This document shows positions 50,866 to 64,000 of a stretch of DNA of 64,000 bases, piece after piece; position 1 is the first letter of the stretch; every line of letters starts with the position of its first letter. Under the pieces are notes generated by a model. The model saw nothing but the letters and a program-made list of their open reading frames with translations, did no database searches and was not told the origin of the DNA. The DNA is taken from positions 1,178,001 to 1,242,000 of the forward strand of contig NC_060018.1 in the NCBI RefSeq assembly GCF_021134715.1. Direction: 5' to 3'. Position numbers and translations under genes: made by a program. Origin of the DNA: Daphnia pulex. Its lineage: Eukaryota > Arthropoda > Branchiopoda > Diplostraca > Daphniidae.

Positions 50866-52950
50866 TTAATCAACTTCTTCAATGGTTGGGCCACCAGCTC
50901 CACCACGGGGAGGAGCACCTCCAGCGGCTCCTGGCATACCACCAGGCATTCCTCCTGGCGGTGCTCCACCGGCTGCGTACAACTTGGTGATGATGGGCTT
51001 GCAAACTCCTTCAATTTCCTTGAGCTTGTGCTCAAATTCTTCTTTATCGGCAAGCTGATTAGCGTCCAGCCACTTGATAGCTTCGCTGCATTTGTCCAAC
51101 ACGGTCTGGCGATCAGACTCCGGAATCTTATCCTTGACCTTGTCATCTTCCATTGTCTGCTTCATGTTAAAGCAATAAGATTCGAGAGCATTCTTGGCCG
51201 ATACTCGTTCACGCTGCTTCTCATCTTCATCACGGTACTTGTCGGCATCGTTGACCATGCGCTCGATCTCTTCCTTCGACAGACGACCCTTGTCGTTTGT
51301 AATCGTGATCTTGTTTTCGCGACCAGTTGATTTGTCGGCAGCAGTCACGTTCAAGATACCGTTAGCATCGATATCGAAGGTAACTTCAATCTGGGGAACA
51401 CCTCGTGGTGCGGGAGGGATTCCAGTCAATTCGAATTTTCCCAGCAGATTGTTGTCCTTGGTCATCGCTCGTTCTCCTTCGTACACCTGGATCAGCACAC
51501 CGGGTTGATTGTCAGCATAGGTGGTGAAAACCTGAGTTTGCTTTGTCGGAATGGTGGTGTTTCGCTTGATGAGGGATGTCATCACACCGCCTGCAGTTTC
51601 AATGCCCAAGGATAGAGGAGCAACGTCGAGCAGCAGCAGATCTTGAACAGCCTCAGACTTGTCTCCGTGAAGGATAGCAGCTTGGACTGCAGCGCCATAG
51701 GCGACAGCTTCATCAGGGTTGATAGACTTGTTCAACTCCTTTCCGTTGAAGAAATCTTGCAACATCTTCTGAATCTTGGGAATACGAGTTGAACCTCCGA
51801 CCAGAACGATTTCGTGAATTTGAGCCTTGTCCATCTTGGCATCACGAAGGGCCTTTTCTACAGGTTCCAAGGTTCCGCGGAAAAGATCGGCGCAAAGTTC
51901 TTCAAAACGAGCCCTCGTAATGCTGGTGTAGAAGTCGATACCCTCAAAGAGCGAGTCGATCTCAATTGAGGCCTGGCTGGAAGAAGAAAGCGTTCGCTTA
52001 GCACGCTCGCAAGCTGTGCGAAGACGACGAAGAGCTCGTGGGTTGGATGACAGATCCTTCTTGTGTTTTCGGTTGAATTCTTGTACAAAGTGGTTGACCA
52101 TTCGGTTGTCAAAATCTTCACCACCCAAATGAGTATCTCCAGCTGTAGACTTGACCTCGAAAATTCCTTCCTCAATGGTGAGCATGGAAACATCGAAGGT
52201 ACCGCCTCCAAGATCGAAGATCAGGACATGGCGTTCGCCAGTGACCTTTTTATCAAGACCTATAGAATAAATAAGAAAAGATAAATATCTCATCCTTCCT
52301 GTTAAATATGAAGCATTAAATTCCATACCATAAGCAATAGCTGCAGCAGTGGGCTCGTTGATGATGCGAAGGACATTCAAGCCTGAAATAGTTCCAGCAT
52401 CTTTTGTTGCCTGACGTTGGGAATCGTTGAAGTAGGCAGGAACAGTGATGACAGCATCCGTCACCTTCTGTCCAAGATAAGCTTCGGCTGTTTCCTTCAT
52501 CTTCACAAGCACCATAGACGAGACCTCTTCCGGTGAGAAAGTTTTGGTTTCGCCCTTGTATTCAACCTGGATTTTCGGCTTTCCTCCATCGCTAACCACT
52601 TTGAAAGGCCAATGCTTCATATCGCTCTGAACGCAAGCATCTTCAAAACGACGACCGATCAAACGTTTGGCATCTATCAATAAAATCAGAACGGTTAGAA
52701 CATGAATTTGAAATGAGTATGGAGAAAATCAATTAATCTTACCAAAAACTGTGTTGATTGGGTTCATGGCAACCTGATTTTTAGCGGCATCTCCAATCAA
52801 ACGTTCAGTATCGGTAAAGGCAACATACGATGGAGTTGTACGGTTGCCCTGGTCGTTGGCGATAATCTCCACTTTACCATGTTGGAATACTCCTACACAT
52901 GAGTAGGTAGTACCCAGATCAATACCAATGCAGGGTGCTTTCTTGGCCAT
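50866..52950 (-). CDS. Hsc70: Cytosolic heat shock cognate 70 (HSPA8-type chaperone)
   Basis: ATP-driven chaperone of the cytosol and nucleus. Three coding exons: 52950-52743, 52673-52329 and 52259-50866 (1947 nt, 648 aa), plus a 5'UTR exon ending at 53081 (intron 52953-53080). All three Hsp70 signatures are present: [27 protein letters not shown] and [14 protein letters not shown], with the linker [14 protein letters not shown]. The C-terminus has [13 protein letters not shown] repeats and ends in EEVD, the anchor for TPR co-chaperones, which places it in the cytosol. Introns inside the coding region are typical of constitutive cognates rather than intronless stress-induced Hsp70 genes. The start MAKKAPC sits eight bases behind the UTR acceptor. 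Confidence 0.97.
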
Positions 52951-53202
52951 GTCTAACAGAAAATAAAACAAAATCAGTCTACGAAACACAAAAAATCCAA
53001 TAACAATTCTATGCAAACAATTCCAAAATAATCACATGTAGCAAAACACGAGAACAGTAATTAGAAGTATGATTTCTTACCTTTTTTCAAATTTTACTTT
53101 TTCTTTCAAGAAAAAATGTGTACTTTGTAGAGTTGCTTGGGTAGAAGCACGTGGTATCTTTCGTCTTGTTCTCTTGCTTTCTGGGCTCGAACTGCTTTAC
53201 TC

Positions 53203-53228
53203 AACTGATGGAAACGCTGCCTATATAT
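53203..53228 (-). promoter_or_regulatory. Hsc70 core promoter (TATATA and TCAGTT initiator)
   Basis: On the minus strand TATATA begins at 53227 and the initiator TCAGTT has its A at 53206. The 21-bp spacing is short, so the true start may be a few bases away. The 5'UTR would run 53206-53081. Confidence 0.45.
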
Positions 53229-53305
53229 CCAAATCAAACGATTTCTAGTTCTTTCTGAAATGCCCGACACTCGTGTGAATCCTAGGCAATGTGGCAACGA
53301 CGACG

Positions 53306-53420
53306 TTCTGGAAGCTACTAGAAAAATATTTCTATTGGCTGGCAGACGCCGGCTAGAAAGTGATTCATAGTAAAAAGGCGGGCAAGTGGCTAAGCTCCGC
53401 CCCTTGAGAACATTCGAGAT
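53306..53420. promoter_or_regulatory. Heat shock element-like sites and CCAAT box upstream of Hsc70
   Basis: A perfect TTCnnGAA pair lies at 53306-53313, with a further GAA in register at 53321. GAAcaTTCgaGAT lies at 53408-53420. Between them a CCAAT box reads on the minus strand at about 53334-53338. These match the inverted 5-bp GAA units bound by HSF; function is inferred. Confidence 0.5.
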
Positions 53421-54145
53421 TCTAAAAAAACGAGATTTTCAACGTAAGATAAACGTTTATCGTGACTGTAAATATTTTTTGTGAATTATTGCAGTAACCA
53501 AACTGAAAATTAAGTCTGGTCAAGTTCGATTATGCAATGATTACGTGCAGAGCTTCTCTGAAAAACATTGAGAAAGCAACATGAATGACATTATTCGAAT
53601 CACAAAAATACATTTCTGTGATTTCTCTTATTACCTGGAAGAAACTGTTGGCGATTAAGGATTTGCTGTTTTCAGAAAAAAACGACGAAGATCAGTCGTT
53701 ATCCCCTTGTTGGTAAAAATTCTCAGCAAAAGAATTTTCCATGGCCATTTAGAGTTAAAGAGAAATGCGAAAAGGAAATTACGACTAGGGATGAATCACC
53801 CACGCTGCACAACTATATACTTACTATTATGGCTACCTTGGCATCTTTCGCCATATAAAGGTTGCAATTGCAGAAAAAAAAATACAACATGTTTCTCGTA
53901 TGCCAAAACGAGGTGTATGCAAACGCTTAGCATGTACGGATAATACACAACAAAAAAGTGTTAGGCACAATCGACAAAAACCGGGTGAAATCAAGCAAAT
54001 TTAACTCGAACAAATACTCTCTGATTTTTTCAAATAAATGGCAAGCTGCTATACGAATTCAAAACGGGAACGCAATTTTCTTATAAAACTGTAGACATTA
54101 CGGAAAAACATGGGGATCAACCTCCATTTTACATGCATATCAAAT
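53421..54145. other. Intergenic, Hsc70 upstream / ORP9-like 3' flank
   Basis: AT-rich without a supported gene. A 78-codon open frame at 53707-53943 has no recognisable features. Confidence 0.65.
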
Positions 54146-57100
54146 CTACTGTTGCGCTCCAGAAGCTGCTAGACGTTTCACGAGAGGTTTGTCGTATATC
54201 CAGTTATCTCCAACTAGCGAGAACAGCTATGAAAATAAAAATTTAAGAAAAAAAAAAAAAAAACCAATGAGTTTTTTCCCCCGGTCGATTTTAGAAAATA
54301 ATAAACTCAAGTTGAAAGTTTTGTTTGCTTGAACCGATTCAAAAATAAACGTCGGCGTCTATTATTAGAACCCCCAACTCAGAATGTTTGACTAGTAACG
54401 TCTCTCCCACTTACTTTTGTCTCCCATTTCTCGTTGGCTTCTTTGCGTATCCGGGCTTCTTCCCGCTGTCGATGCTCCAAGCTTGATTTAGATTTTGTGG
54501 CCAGATCAATGTCATTAAATCTAAAACGTGGCACGCACGCATTAGTTAGACTTTAAGAATAACCAAACGGTTTAATATGAAATTACTTGAGACCGAGCGT
54601 GACTTCACGCCATAAACGACGAGATTCGAATTCCTCTTGTTCTGCTACGGGGCGCACTCGTTTTTGAACAATTGACATCGCGTTAACATTCACAAATTCT
54701 TCCGTTTTCTATCAAAAGGACGGAAATAATTTAGAAAAAGATCACTTTGTTAGACGGAAAATTTAAAAAGTGCATGACTCATCATTGCCTAAACTGCCTA
54801 GTATCAAAATCTACTCGAGGTCACGACACAAATCCTTGTGTTTACAAAATTGGAATTGCCTATGGCGTATAACATACCCCGTCAGTCCATTTAGCTATCA
54901 TGGCACCGTTCCATTCTCCCGATATGGCGACAAAGGGTTTCCTATCGGGCTGCAAGATTTCCGCCGTAATTTTGTTCTTCTTGCCTCCGTAAAAGGGCTT
55001 GGTGAGGAACTCGACCGTCGCACCGTAGCCAGTTTTAGCACAGGTAATACTGACGCTTCCACCCAACTCAACCCAAGGTACGGTCAATATTGATCTAGGA
55101 AAGTTTCAGAAATACGATAAAAGGAAAAAGACTAAAAATAGCATTTTAGTGATATTACCTGCCATAAGCGTTTGGAAATGTGATGATGTATTCTTCGTCA
55201 TAATCCAGCAGAGAGACACATCCTTGACCAATATGATGGACGCCAATTGAGAGTCCGAGAAACTTTGACTTGGTCCAAATATGGGCACAGAAGGATATTC
55301 GCTTGCCATAATGTTCCGCATAAAAAGCAGACACTGAGAACGGATTATCAAACTATGTTATAAAAGTAAAAAGCTAAAAATATACCTGGAGGATGATGGG
55401 AAACTTGTTCGGCGACGAAAGTCAACTGATTGGCGTCACACCACGGAACAGGGCCATCACTTACCAAATTCTCTGCAATCGGCTTATCCTTGCTTACGTC
55501 CCACCAACAACGAAAAGTTTCCCCTATGATGGGATTGTAGGGTTTCTTTGCAACTTCTGACCGCCTTCCGGCATGAAATGCTGATAAAAACCAACGAACT
55601 ACTTGCACAATCCGGTCGCGTGGTTCGGTGAAATCCGCGATTCTACGTTTTAAAAAAGGTGGGAAGAATACAAATTTGTCCTGACACACAAAAAAAAAAT
55701 AAACAAAACATTGCATTACCCAACAAATATGTCTGGATGGGCGAAAAAATCAGCATACATCTCCAGTAAAGAACGCCTCTCCAAAATAAATGTTGGAAGC
55801 ACGACTTTGGTCAAATCCATGCCAAGCTTGACTTGCGACAGCAAATGGGTTACGACACTCCCATGCGATTCCATTGAACCCACTAAAAGGATTACAGTAT
55901 TATAATCTCGGTTTCAAAAGAGGTAACATTTTACAGGACTTACAATCATCTTCATCCGAATCCTCATACAAAGCTGAAATCACGACAGTATTTGATTAAA
56001 ATATCCAGTATTATAGAGGAAAATTTTGAAGTTAAATCACCATCATAATCGACTGTGTCTGATGACTGATTCCTTGAAGAAGTTTCCAGCTCGTCCAAAG
56101 TTTTTGTACTGGGCCTAATCAATTTCATGAGATCCATTTAGTCTATTTATTTGTTCTGTAAATCAGGATAAAATTACTTACGTTGGCAGCATTGGGGATT
56201 GTCCCATGTTTTCAGTCGCATCGAAAAAATCTTCATCTTCGGAGCTGGAGTATGAAGTTTCAGGGATTTCTAGTGCAAGCGGTCTCTGGCCATAAAATCC
56301 CGGAGGCTGCTCTAAGCTGATGACAGGAGGTTGTCTCAAACTGTCAGTGCATTCCACATTTCCACCTCGTCGTTCAACACATTCGGCCCCTAGCTCAATT
56401 CCAGTTTGCACGGGCACCTCTTCCATTGAAGTTATCACAGAAACAACCTCATTTGTCAAATTAACTTTCACAGGTTGTTGATTATTAGTGATTTTCAAAG
56501 TGTCTGATGGAGATGACTGGAAAAATGTAATGGGAGCTGCAACTTGGACTCCATTGACAGGATGGGTGGTATTCTAAATATAAGGGAAATGTAGCATGTG
56601 TACTAGCCTTAGCACATTAGTAAAAAGCTAGTACCTTTGCAATTTGGAGCAATACTATTGTATGCTTAATAGATTCTAACATTTCCTAGAAAAAAAGGTG
56701 ATCATCATTTTTTACCAGCACAAAAATGAACTAAATAATAATGTGTATACATTTGCTCTGTCTCTTATTGAACACAAGCGCATCTTCTCTTGATCATCAT
56801 TGCCTTGTTCAATCCGAACTTCCAGTGCCTACAGAATCATCAAGATATTGCATTTTTAAATTGTAGCTTAATTTAGAGCCTTACTTACCTTGACTTGATC
56901 AATTAATATTTGCAAATAGGAATCTGTTTCAGTCAATTTTTTGTCAAAATCTTGCATTGTTGGGGTTGGATGATTCGGGTCAAGTCTCTACAAGGATATG
57001 GATGAATATTAACAACAACTTTCATAGAAACTTTGAATATAATACCCTTTGAAGTTGGGCATGTCTTAGAATGGTATCTTCTAGTCCTCTAATCCACTTT

Positions 57101-57431
57101 TCTCTCTCTTCTGCGTCTTTTGCTTGTAGGTGGAACACTTTCATATCAACTGTTACAGTGAATGTCGTATCGTCTTCGTCATCAATACCAACAATAGCGC
57201 CTTTTAGTCGAATGCATCCTCTTCTTACTCCGCGGGTCATCTTTTCTTTGGACTAGAGATAAGATAAGAAGTGTTGAATGAAGTTTTGCAAAATGATTAA
57301 TTCGATATTTAAGTTGTTACTGTATAATAAGAAAACAGGCCAGCATTATCGTCTAAAACGAACCAACGATATTGCCAACCTTTCACCACATTAGTCCATT
57401 TACTAAGGGGTCCTTCAATAATCCCAGCCAT
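54146..57431 (-). CDS. OSBPL9: Oxysterol-binding protein-related protein 9 (ORP9-like)
   Basis: Lipid transfer protein at ER-Golgi contacts. Fifteen coding exons: 57431-57321, 57252-57046, 56987-56889, 56828-56751, 56685-56635, 56573-56182, 56114-56041, 55973-55944, 55882-55720, 55642-55386, 55333-55159, 55094-54878, 54708-54587, 54520-54415 and 54226-54146 (2163 nt, 720 aa; human ORP9 736 aa). The N-terminal PH domain ([40 protein letters not shown]) precedes a coiled region, then a FFAT-like VAP-binding motif EDFFDATE near residue 295. The ligand domain has [39 protein letters not shown], the ORP fingerprint [15 protein letters not shown] and KPFYGGKK. It matches the ORP9 branch closely over its whole length. 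The exon 10 acceptor was chosen at CGTAG to keep frame. Confidence 0.95.
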
Positions 57432-58205
57432 CGTCGTTTCTGAATTTTCAATCTGATTGTTTGACAAGCTCTTATGACAACATTGATCTTGGAATTTCGT
57501 CTGCAGTGCGGGCCTGTGGGGTGTGTATCAATACCGGGAAGGGATAAACAACACCTCGGACGGCGGGATCGTAAAGAATTAAAATTATTTTCAAATGACC
57601 TGCTACGCGGCTACGCCTTCTGAAAGGACGGATAATGGGATAAAGTCTATTTTAGGGGACATATATTAACGGATAGTAGAGGTCTATGGAAATAGAATAG
57701 ATAAACTAGAAATATTTATCTGGTTAATTTTTACAACTCTAGAGTAAAAAAGTTAACGAAAACCTTACGTAATTCCACCGATCATAAAAAAAATCCATAA
57801 AGGTATTCCTGCTTAAAGCCTGTTGTGAAAATAAATTTACTGACCATTAAATCATACGTCATATCGTCATCTATGATCTAACAAAATCTTGCAACACAAA
57901 AATAAATTAGAAATGCGCAAAATAAATGAGAAATTATTTTTTATCAACGAAAATGCGAAAGGAAAGTGATGTTTAAAAATGGCATACTAGTTTTTTTACA
58001 TTTACAACTGAAAAGTTAACTACCAATTATTTTTCGACCATTATCCGTCAGCAATAAGTAACACAAATTCTTCAAGCTTGAGATCTATATGAAATCGTGA
58101 TATTACATATCGGTTCTTTATTCAATTTTAACTGGAAAAACGTTTCAACACATCACAAGAGGCACAGAATTTTCAGCAGATATCAAGAGTCATTCATTAG
58201 AAAGG
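57432..58205. other. Intergenic between ORP9-like 5' end and GTF2H4 3' end
   Basis: AT-rich, with no coding or RNA features. The left part must hold the ORP9-like promoter. Confidence 0.65.
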
Positions 58206-60029
58206 TTACATGGAACCATTTCTACTGTGTCGTTTCCAAAATTTCCTGACTTCATCGTGACCTTCCTTGGTGACAACCATTTTTCGGCCATTCAGTGTGT
58301 GCCAAACAAGCAATCCTCTCTCCTGGGCGTAATTTCGTAAGATTTCAAAATCTGCCTGCGAGTCAAACTGATTATAAAGGACGCCATCTTTATAAAGAAA
58401 TCGATCCCTTTCGATTGCCCACAGTTTGATTTGATCTGCGATGGTAGACGGGAGCACTGGCGGTTCTTTGTAGCACTCGGAATGTGCATGTTGCCTTAAG
58501 AAAGACACAATTTGATCTGCTGTGATCCCCCTCTTTAACGCCTCTCTGACGCTCTCTCGTGTGATAATACCAACGACCAAATTTGGAAAGCTAAGTTTTA
58601 AAAATATAATGTTAAAAATAAAACTAATTTTTTGTTATGAATTTTCTTACCGGTAAATGAGCTCACAAAATAGGGCAATCAATGCCACTTGCAAGCTTGA
58701 ATCCGTATATGCATAAACCCTGTAATTTGTCTCCACGACAATATAACCGGTTGCCTGACTTGAAGCATTCAAGCTGTTAAGCATGGATTTTTTGGGACCT
58801 GCAGCTATGTCCAATGCTAGCCTTGTAGGATAGAATCTGCCATCTTTCCTCTGCAAATGAGATTAATAAAATTCATGTATTTTTTTAGATAGAAAAATTA
58901 AAAATACAAACACAATTTTTTTTTAATTAAACGAATAAAAATGAAATTACTAAATTAGGAAAGATTATATATTATGTGTTCACCTTTCTTTGGTAGACAA
59001 GTCCGAATTCTCTAAGGTGTTGCAAAAATTTCTGAAGACCGTCATTCATGGAATCTGTACTGTAATCCTAAAAATATTTGTTTCATTATTATTTGATTTA
59101 AATTTCATTTTTCAAATTTTAATATACTTGGCCTAGTGTACTGAAGCTAAGCTGGAATAAAAATCCCAAGCAATCGATCAAATCTAAGTTCCTGGAGTTA
59201 GCAGTGTCAAGGTACTGCAACAAGAAATACCAAACTTGAGCAGATGTGTCCATCAAGAGGAACTGGAAGCCATCTTTTGTTATTGACAATTGGTTGTCCC
59301 CAGGTTCTCTAAATAAGAATTGTTAATAACAACAGTTTCACACAAAACCCAGAATTTATGCATACTTTTTCATGAGACCTGCATGTTGTAATATTTGCAG
59401 TGCATCAGAAGATATGGCTTCATGCTGATGGGAACCAACCATAAAGTGTAGCACACACTCCCACCTTCCCATGGCATATTCATCCAAAACAGCAATGCCT
59501 CTGGCTTTTGGATCAGCATCTGTATTTGGCTTCATGCTCCATTCATTTCCTCTATAATTACAATATTATTTATAACAGAGAAAAATGTTTATACACTATT
59601 TTGTGTAACTAACCCGCCCAACAGAGCCCCTTTCAAGTTTCTTCTGAATGTGGGATTCAGCAACCAGCCCTTTAGTCCACCTTGCATCTCAACTTCTTGC
59701 CAAACACGAAGCTCTGTCAGCAACTTCACAATATCTTCAAGTTCCCTGCAAAGTTGAAATAGATCTAGATTTGATTATCCAGAGAGTCTAAATTAAAATT
59801 TGTACTTTGCGCTGTTTGGTGAAACCCAAGAGCCCATGATTGCTTTGGGGACAGCCTGATCAACAAACAATATTCTCATAATGTAAATCCTGGATAATTC
59901 AGGTAATTCTCTAAAAACGGCTAAACATGTGGCTGGATGATTGTACAATCGATCCAGCACGGCTGCCGGCAGGGTTTTCAAATACGAATGCAGATCTTTG
60001 CAATCTAGCGTTCTTTGCTGTACAGACAT
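58206..60029 (-). CDS. GTF2H4: General transcription factor IIH subunit 4 (p52/Tfb2)
   Basis: Core TFIIH subunit that anchors and activates the XPB translocase in transcription initiation and nucleotide excision repair. Seven coding exons: 60029-59806, 59745-59614, 59551-59366, 59308-59128, 59067-58984, 58850-58651 and 58590-58206 (1392 nt, 463 aa; human 462 aa). Conserved blocks include [20 protein letters not shown] at the start, [68 protein letters not shown] and the C-terminal p8/XPB-interacting region with [12 protein letters not shown] and RKFWKRH. The ATG at MSVQQ is used; the frame upstream has only a GTG. Confidence 0.96.
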
Positions 60030-60599
60030 TGTGCGACACTTCCGTAAGTTTCTACTGTGCGACACAAAACTCTTTTATACAGTATGATAGTTTTCTTTCA
60101 AATATTAGATGTAATTAACTTAAAACACATTCCCACACGTTCACAATCCTTCTACACTCACACACTTTTACACCAACCACTTTCATATTCCGTCTGCTAC
60201 ATGTTTTTTTTTTCTTCACAAAAAGAAAAACTGGCATCTCTTCGTTCCATAAGAGAAAGTGAGTCGTGCAAAATCTTGCGTACAGATGGCTCTGTCTTGT
60301 TATGTTGCTGTCAAAAAGTTGCCAGCCACGAAAGAATAAGAGAAATCAACAGGTTAACGCGTGATTAAGTGAAAACACACATTTTTATAAGCCGGTTTCA
60401 AATGTTCTTGTTATGTGTGTTCCTAACACTATTTTCTCTTCATGTTTTATAAATCTCTATTGCGGGCGTCCTACTTAAATTTCCAACTCACTCACAGTAG
60501 CCAAATTGACACAGTCGAAGATTTTATTTTGTCTTGAAAAGACGCCCCCTTAATTGTTGCCATCAAGTTTACTTTATAAAAAAGTGCTACCTTAAAACC
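60030..60599. other. Divergent promoter region (GTF2H4 / SLC35E3)
   Basis: About 570 bp between two head-to-head start codons, with CACAC/TTCACAC-rich sequence and no coding features. Probably holds both promoters and 5'UTRs. Confidence 0.6.
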
Positions 60600-61816
<1,217 letters not shown>

Positions 61817-62795
61817 AAGCTCAATCTCGAAAAATGTTGACGTTAAAACTTTGGACTATGCACTAGCTCCGGACGGGGAGCGAGTGACAGTGCACGCACA
61901 AATTCGTTAATCGACTTACCAAGTGTCTTTTTTAAATAAGAGACTTAGTTCCTCGCGCCAAATTGTTTGTACTTTTCCATTTAAAAAAAAACCAAATCAT
62001 TTGTTAACGCGATTCCAAATATAACAATAATGACGACGATGCTATATTTGGAATTCAAAGTAATGAAAATCACCTGTCGATATATAGTTGGCGGGGAATG
62101 CGCACCTGCCAAAGTAAGTGAATTCCCGAAGCGTGACTTGACAACCGAAACGTTGATTATTTATTTCCCTCCTCCATGTGCACAGTATACGACATTCCTC
62201 AGTGACGGGGTGGATGGAAGCAGAGGGGGAGGGAGTGCGGGATGGAATGTTTGGTTCACTCATCAACACGTCCCACACGCGGGAACGCTATACATTTTGC
62301 CTTTTTTTTCGCATTCCCTTTGCATCGTTAACCGACTCCAAGACAAAACAAAAAATCTTAAGACAGAAATCTTAAAAAATCTTCCTCAATTTTGAAGTCT
62401 TTGACCGGATGCGTTATTGTTCATTGGTATACATTAAAAACATGGCAATGTAGCAGATTGCTAGTCTCCCGGAATTGGATCGAATCGGATGTCAGACCGC
62501 CGGATGTTGAAAGGGAGGCTGACCGAGCCGAACTCCATCGAAGTGTGACAAGAAGCAGATGTGCAACTGCTGTTGCCCAGTTTCATCTTGTTTGACAGTG
62601 AAGACAATAGGGAAGGCGACAAGCTGAAGAAAGAGACCCAATCTCTTCTTATCTTTCTCTCTTTTATTTTTTCTTCTTTGCTCTTTTTCTTTTTTTTTTT
62701 TGTGTTTAAGCCCTTCCCCCCTCGACTCCCCGAGAGAGGGCTGGTTAAAAAAGCCACACACACGGTTCGTTCTCTCGAACTGCCCCACTCCGTCT
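61817..62795. other. Intergenic, upstream of the last gene
   Basis: Contains the SLC35E3 3'UTR and, towards the right, pyrimidine-rich tracts (62640-62700). No supported gene. Confidence 0.6.
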
Positions 62796-63306
62796 TCAGT
62801 CACCGTTTAGTCGCCTCGCCTCTCGACTGCCAACTTTTCTTCCGCTCATCCCGATTCATTCCGTCTCATTCGACTTCAACGGTGCCTTGTTTCACGCGCA
62901 TATTCATCCCAGTTCACCACCGGGACCACAGCCATCCGCCCTCCAGGATATAGGAAGCACCGCAACACCTACTAGGGATAGTCGAACTCACCTTAGCGGA
63001 CGATTCGGAACTACTAGATCAGTATAATAAATCGTAAGAGAATCTTTGTCGGGCGAGAGACGAGAGAAAAAAACAAAAAAAAACGAGAGATAAAAAGAAA
63101 AAGTGCGGACGATAAGACAAACAAAACCCTGGACTTGCATTGATTGTTTAGACAGCAGTGAGTTTTGTTGTGTGTGTGCGACTGTGCGCCATTTAGCGCA
63201 CCGTTTGCGTGACAGCTACTGTCAAATCTTAAAACCCCCAAATCTAAACAAAAAGCGAAATTTGTTTCTATTACAATTTCAAAGAAAACTAAATAATTGG
63301 AAGGAA
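62796..63306 (+). promoter_or_regulatory. Initiator and 5'UTR of the right-end gene
   Basis: A TCAGTC initiator lies at 62796-62801, about 510 bp before the ATG at 63307. No TATA box lies at the right distance. The intervening sequence has stops in all frames and fits a long leader. The start site is inferred. Confidence 0.35.
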
Positions 63307-63373
63307 ATGGGGCACTGGACTACAAGATTGCCCTTGATTGGACTCTCTCTCCTTCTTCTCACAGACGTTTACG
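63307..63373 (+). CDS. First coding exon of a secreted or membrane protein (partial, runs off the window)
   Basis: ATG at 63307 opens MGHWTTRLPLIGLSLLLLTDVYG, a textbook signal peptide (basic n-region, leucine core, small residues at the cleavage site). The exon ends at a strong donor (G/GTAAGT, 63373/63374) in phase 1. The rest, 63374-64000, is intron. A long leader, a signal-peptide-only first exon and a long first intron are common for receptors and adhesion proteins, but the identity cannot be told from this exon. Confidence 0.65.
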
Positions 63374-64000
63374 GTAAGTCTCGACCAAAGGTCTGGTGCC
63401 TTGCTGTGATTTTCAAATAGAGCCCATATTCCGTCTGGAACGCATTCAATCTGACAAGATAAAACCAAAAAAATTCTTCCATTACACTTCAATCGAGGCC
63501 GTATAATTTCACTGTCTATGTACTATGTCCGATGGGAAATTCCTGGAACTATGGTTCGCTTCCAAAAAATTCACCAATATCTATAGTGAAAATGCACTTG
63601 AAGTCAAGTGGAGCCCGTCAGCACTCGGCCAAAGGCTTTTAGATTTCAATCGTCAATTCATCAGTCGGGAATCGCTTAGCGTTTGGGCCTTTCACCAGCT
63701 ATTTGTGAGAGTTAAAAAATAAAGTTCAAATCTTTCACCTACGGAAAAAAGCGGAAAAGTCTCTTTTTCTTCTCGTGGTGTTATCAGTTGAAACATTTTC
63801 GAAAAGCGAAGGGAAAAAGGGGAGCATGTCAATCTTTCTGCGGGTGATAGGACTATAGAAACTTTATGTTCGGCCGACTGTACACATGGGCACAGTCCTA
63901 AATACATATACAGTATTACTCTGTATACTAGAGTCGCGTCTGTTTGTCGGCATTCATCCGTACGAGCTTCCGCATCTTCCGATGGGTTTTCCAACTCAAA
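63374..64000 (+). other. Intron of the right-end gene
   Basis: Follows the GTAAGT donor. No acceptor joining a plausible exon was found before the end of the window. Confidence 0.5.

Noticed and set aside
57022-57240. Separate 72-codon gene
   Set aside because: It is exon 2 of the ORP9-like gene (second half of the PH domain).

Overview
The window looks like nuclear DNA from a compact arthropod genome, most likely a water flea (Daphnia). Three things point there: many short introns (about 55-90 bp) in otherwise conserved animal genes, arthropod-type initiators (TCAGT) downstream of TATA boxes, and crustacean-like gene content. No sequence search was possible, so genus is an inference and species is not claimed. 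Gene models were built by hand from translated reading frames, GT/AG splice sites and intron phase. For every multi-exon gene the exon lengths sum to a whole number of codons.

Region 1 (1-19.6 kb) is gene-poor. It is full of pyrimidine/purine tracts and microsatellites and holds only an apolipoprotein-D-like lipocalin (+) and mannose-6-phosphate isomerase (-), convergent on each other. Region 2 (19.6-28.9 kb) is dense: an M1 aminopeptidase (-), SET/TAF-I (+), HDAC3 (-) and RpS15A (+).

Region 3 (28.9-43.1 kb) is the accessory part. It contains a large, nearly perfect inverted repeat (arms about 4.3 kb, 34277-38580 and 38739-43044, loop 158 bp). Each arm carries two tandem tyrosine-rich repetitive pseudogenes and a short spliced-looking transcription unit. 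A 93-bp match beyond the right arm (43045-43137 to inverted 31143-31235) shows that the symmetry once reached further out and that about 3.04 kb (31236-34276) is present only on the left. That left-only block holds a mariner-like MITE candidate and a candidate small spliced gene.

Region 4 (43.4-62 kb) is dense housekeeping DNA: gephyrin/cinnamon (+), DSCC1 (-), carnitine O-acetyltransferase (+), cytosolic Hsc70 (-), an ORP9-type oxysterol-binding-protein relative (-), TFIIH subunit p52/GTF2H4 (-) and SLC35E3 (+). The window closes with the first coding exon (signal peptide) of a gene that runs off the right end.

Neighbours are often head-to-head (HDAC3/RpS15A, DSCC1/CRAT, GTF2H4/SLC35E3, aminopeptidase/SET) or tail-to-tail with tiny gaps (gephyrin/DSCC1 59 bp, SET/HDAC3 170 bp). 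They do not form one pathway. The chromatin pair SET and HDAC3 is the only functionally suggestive adjacency.
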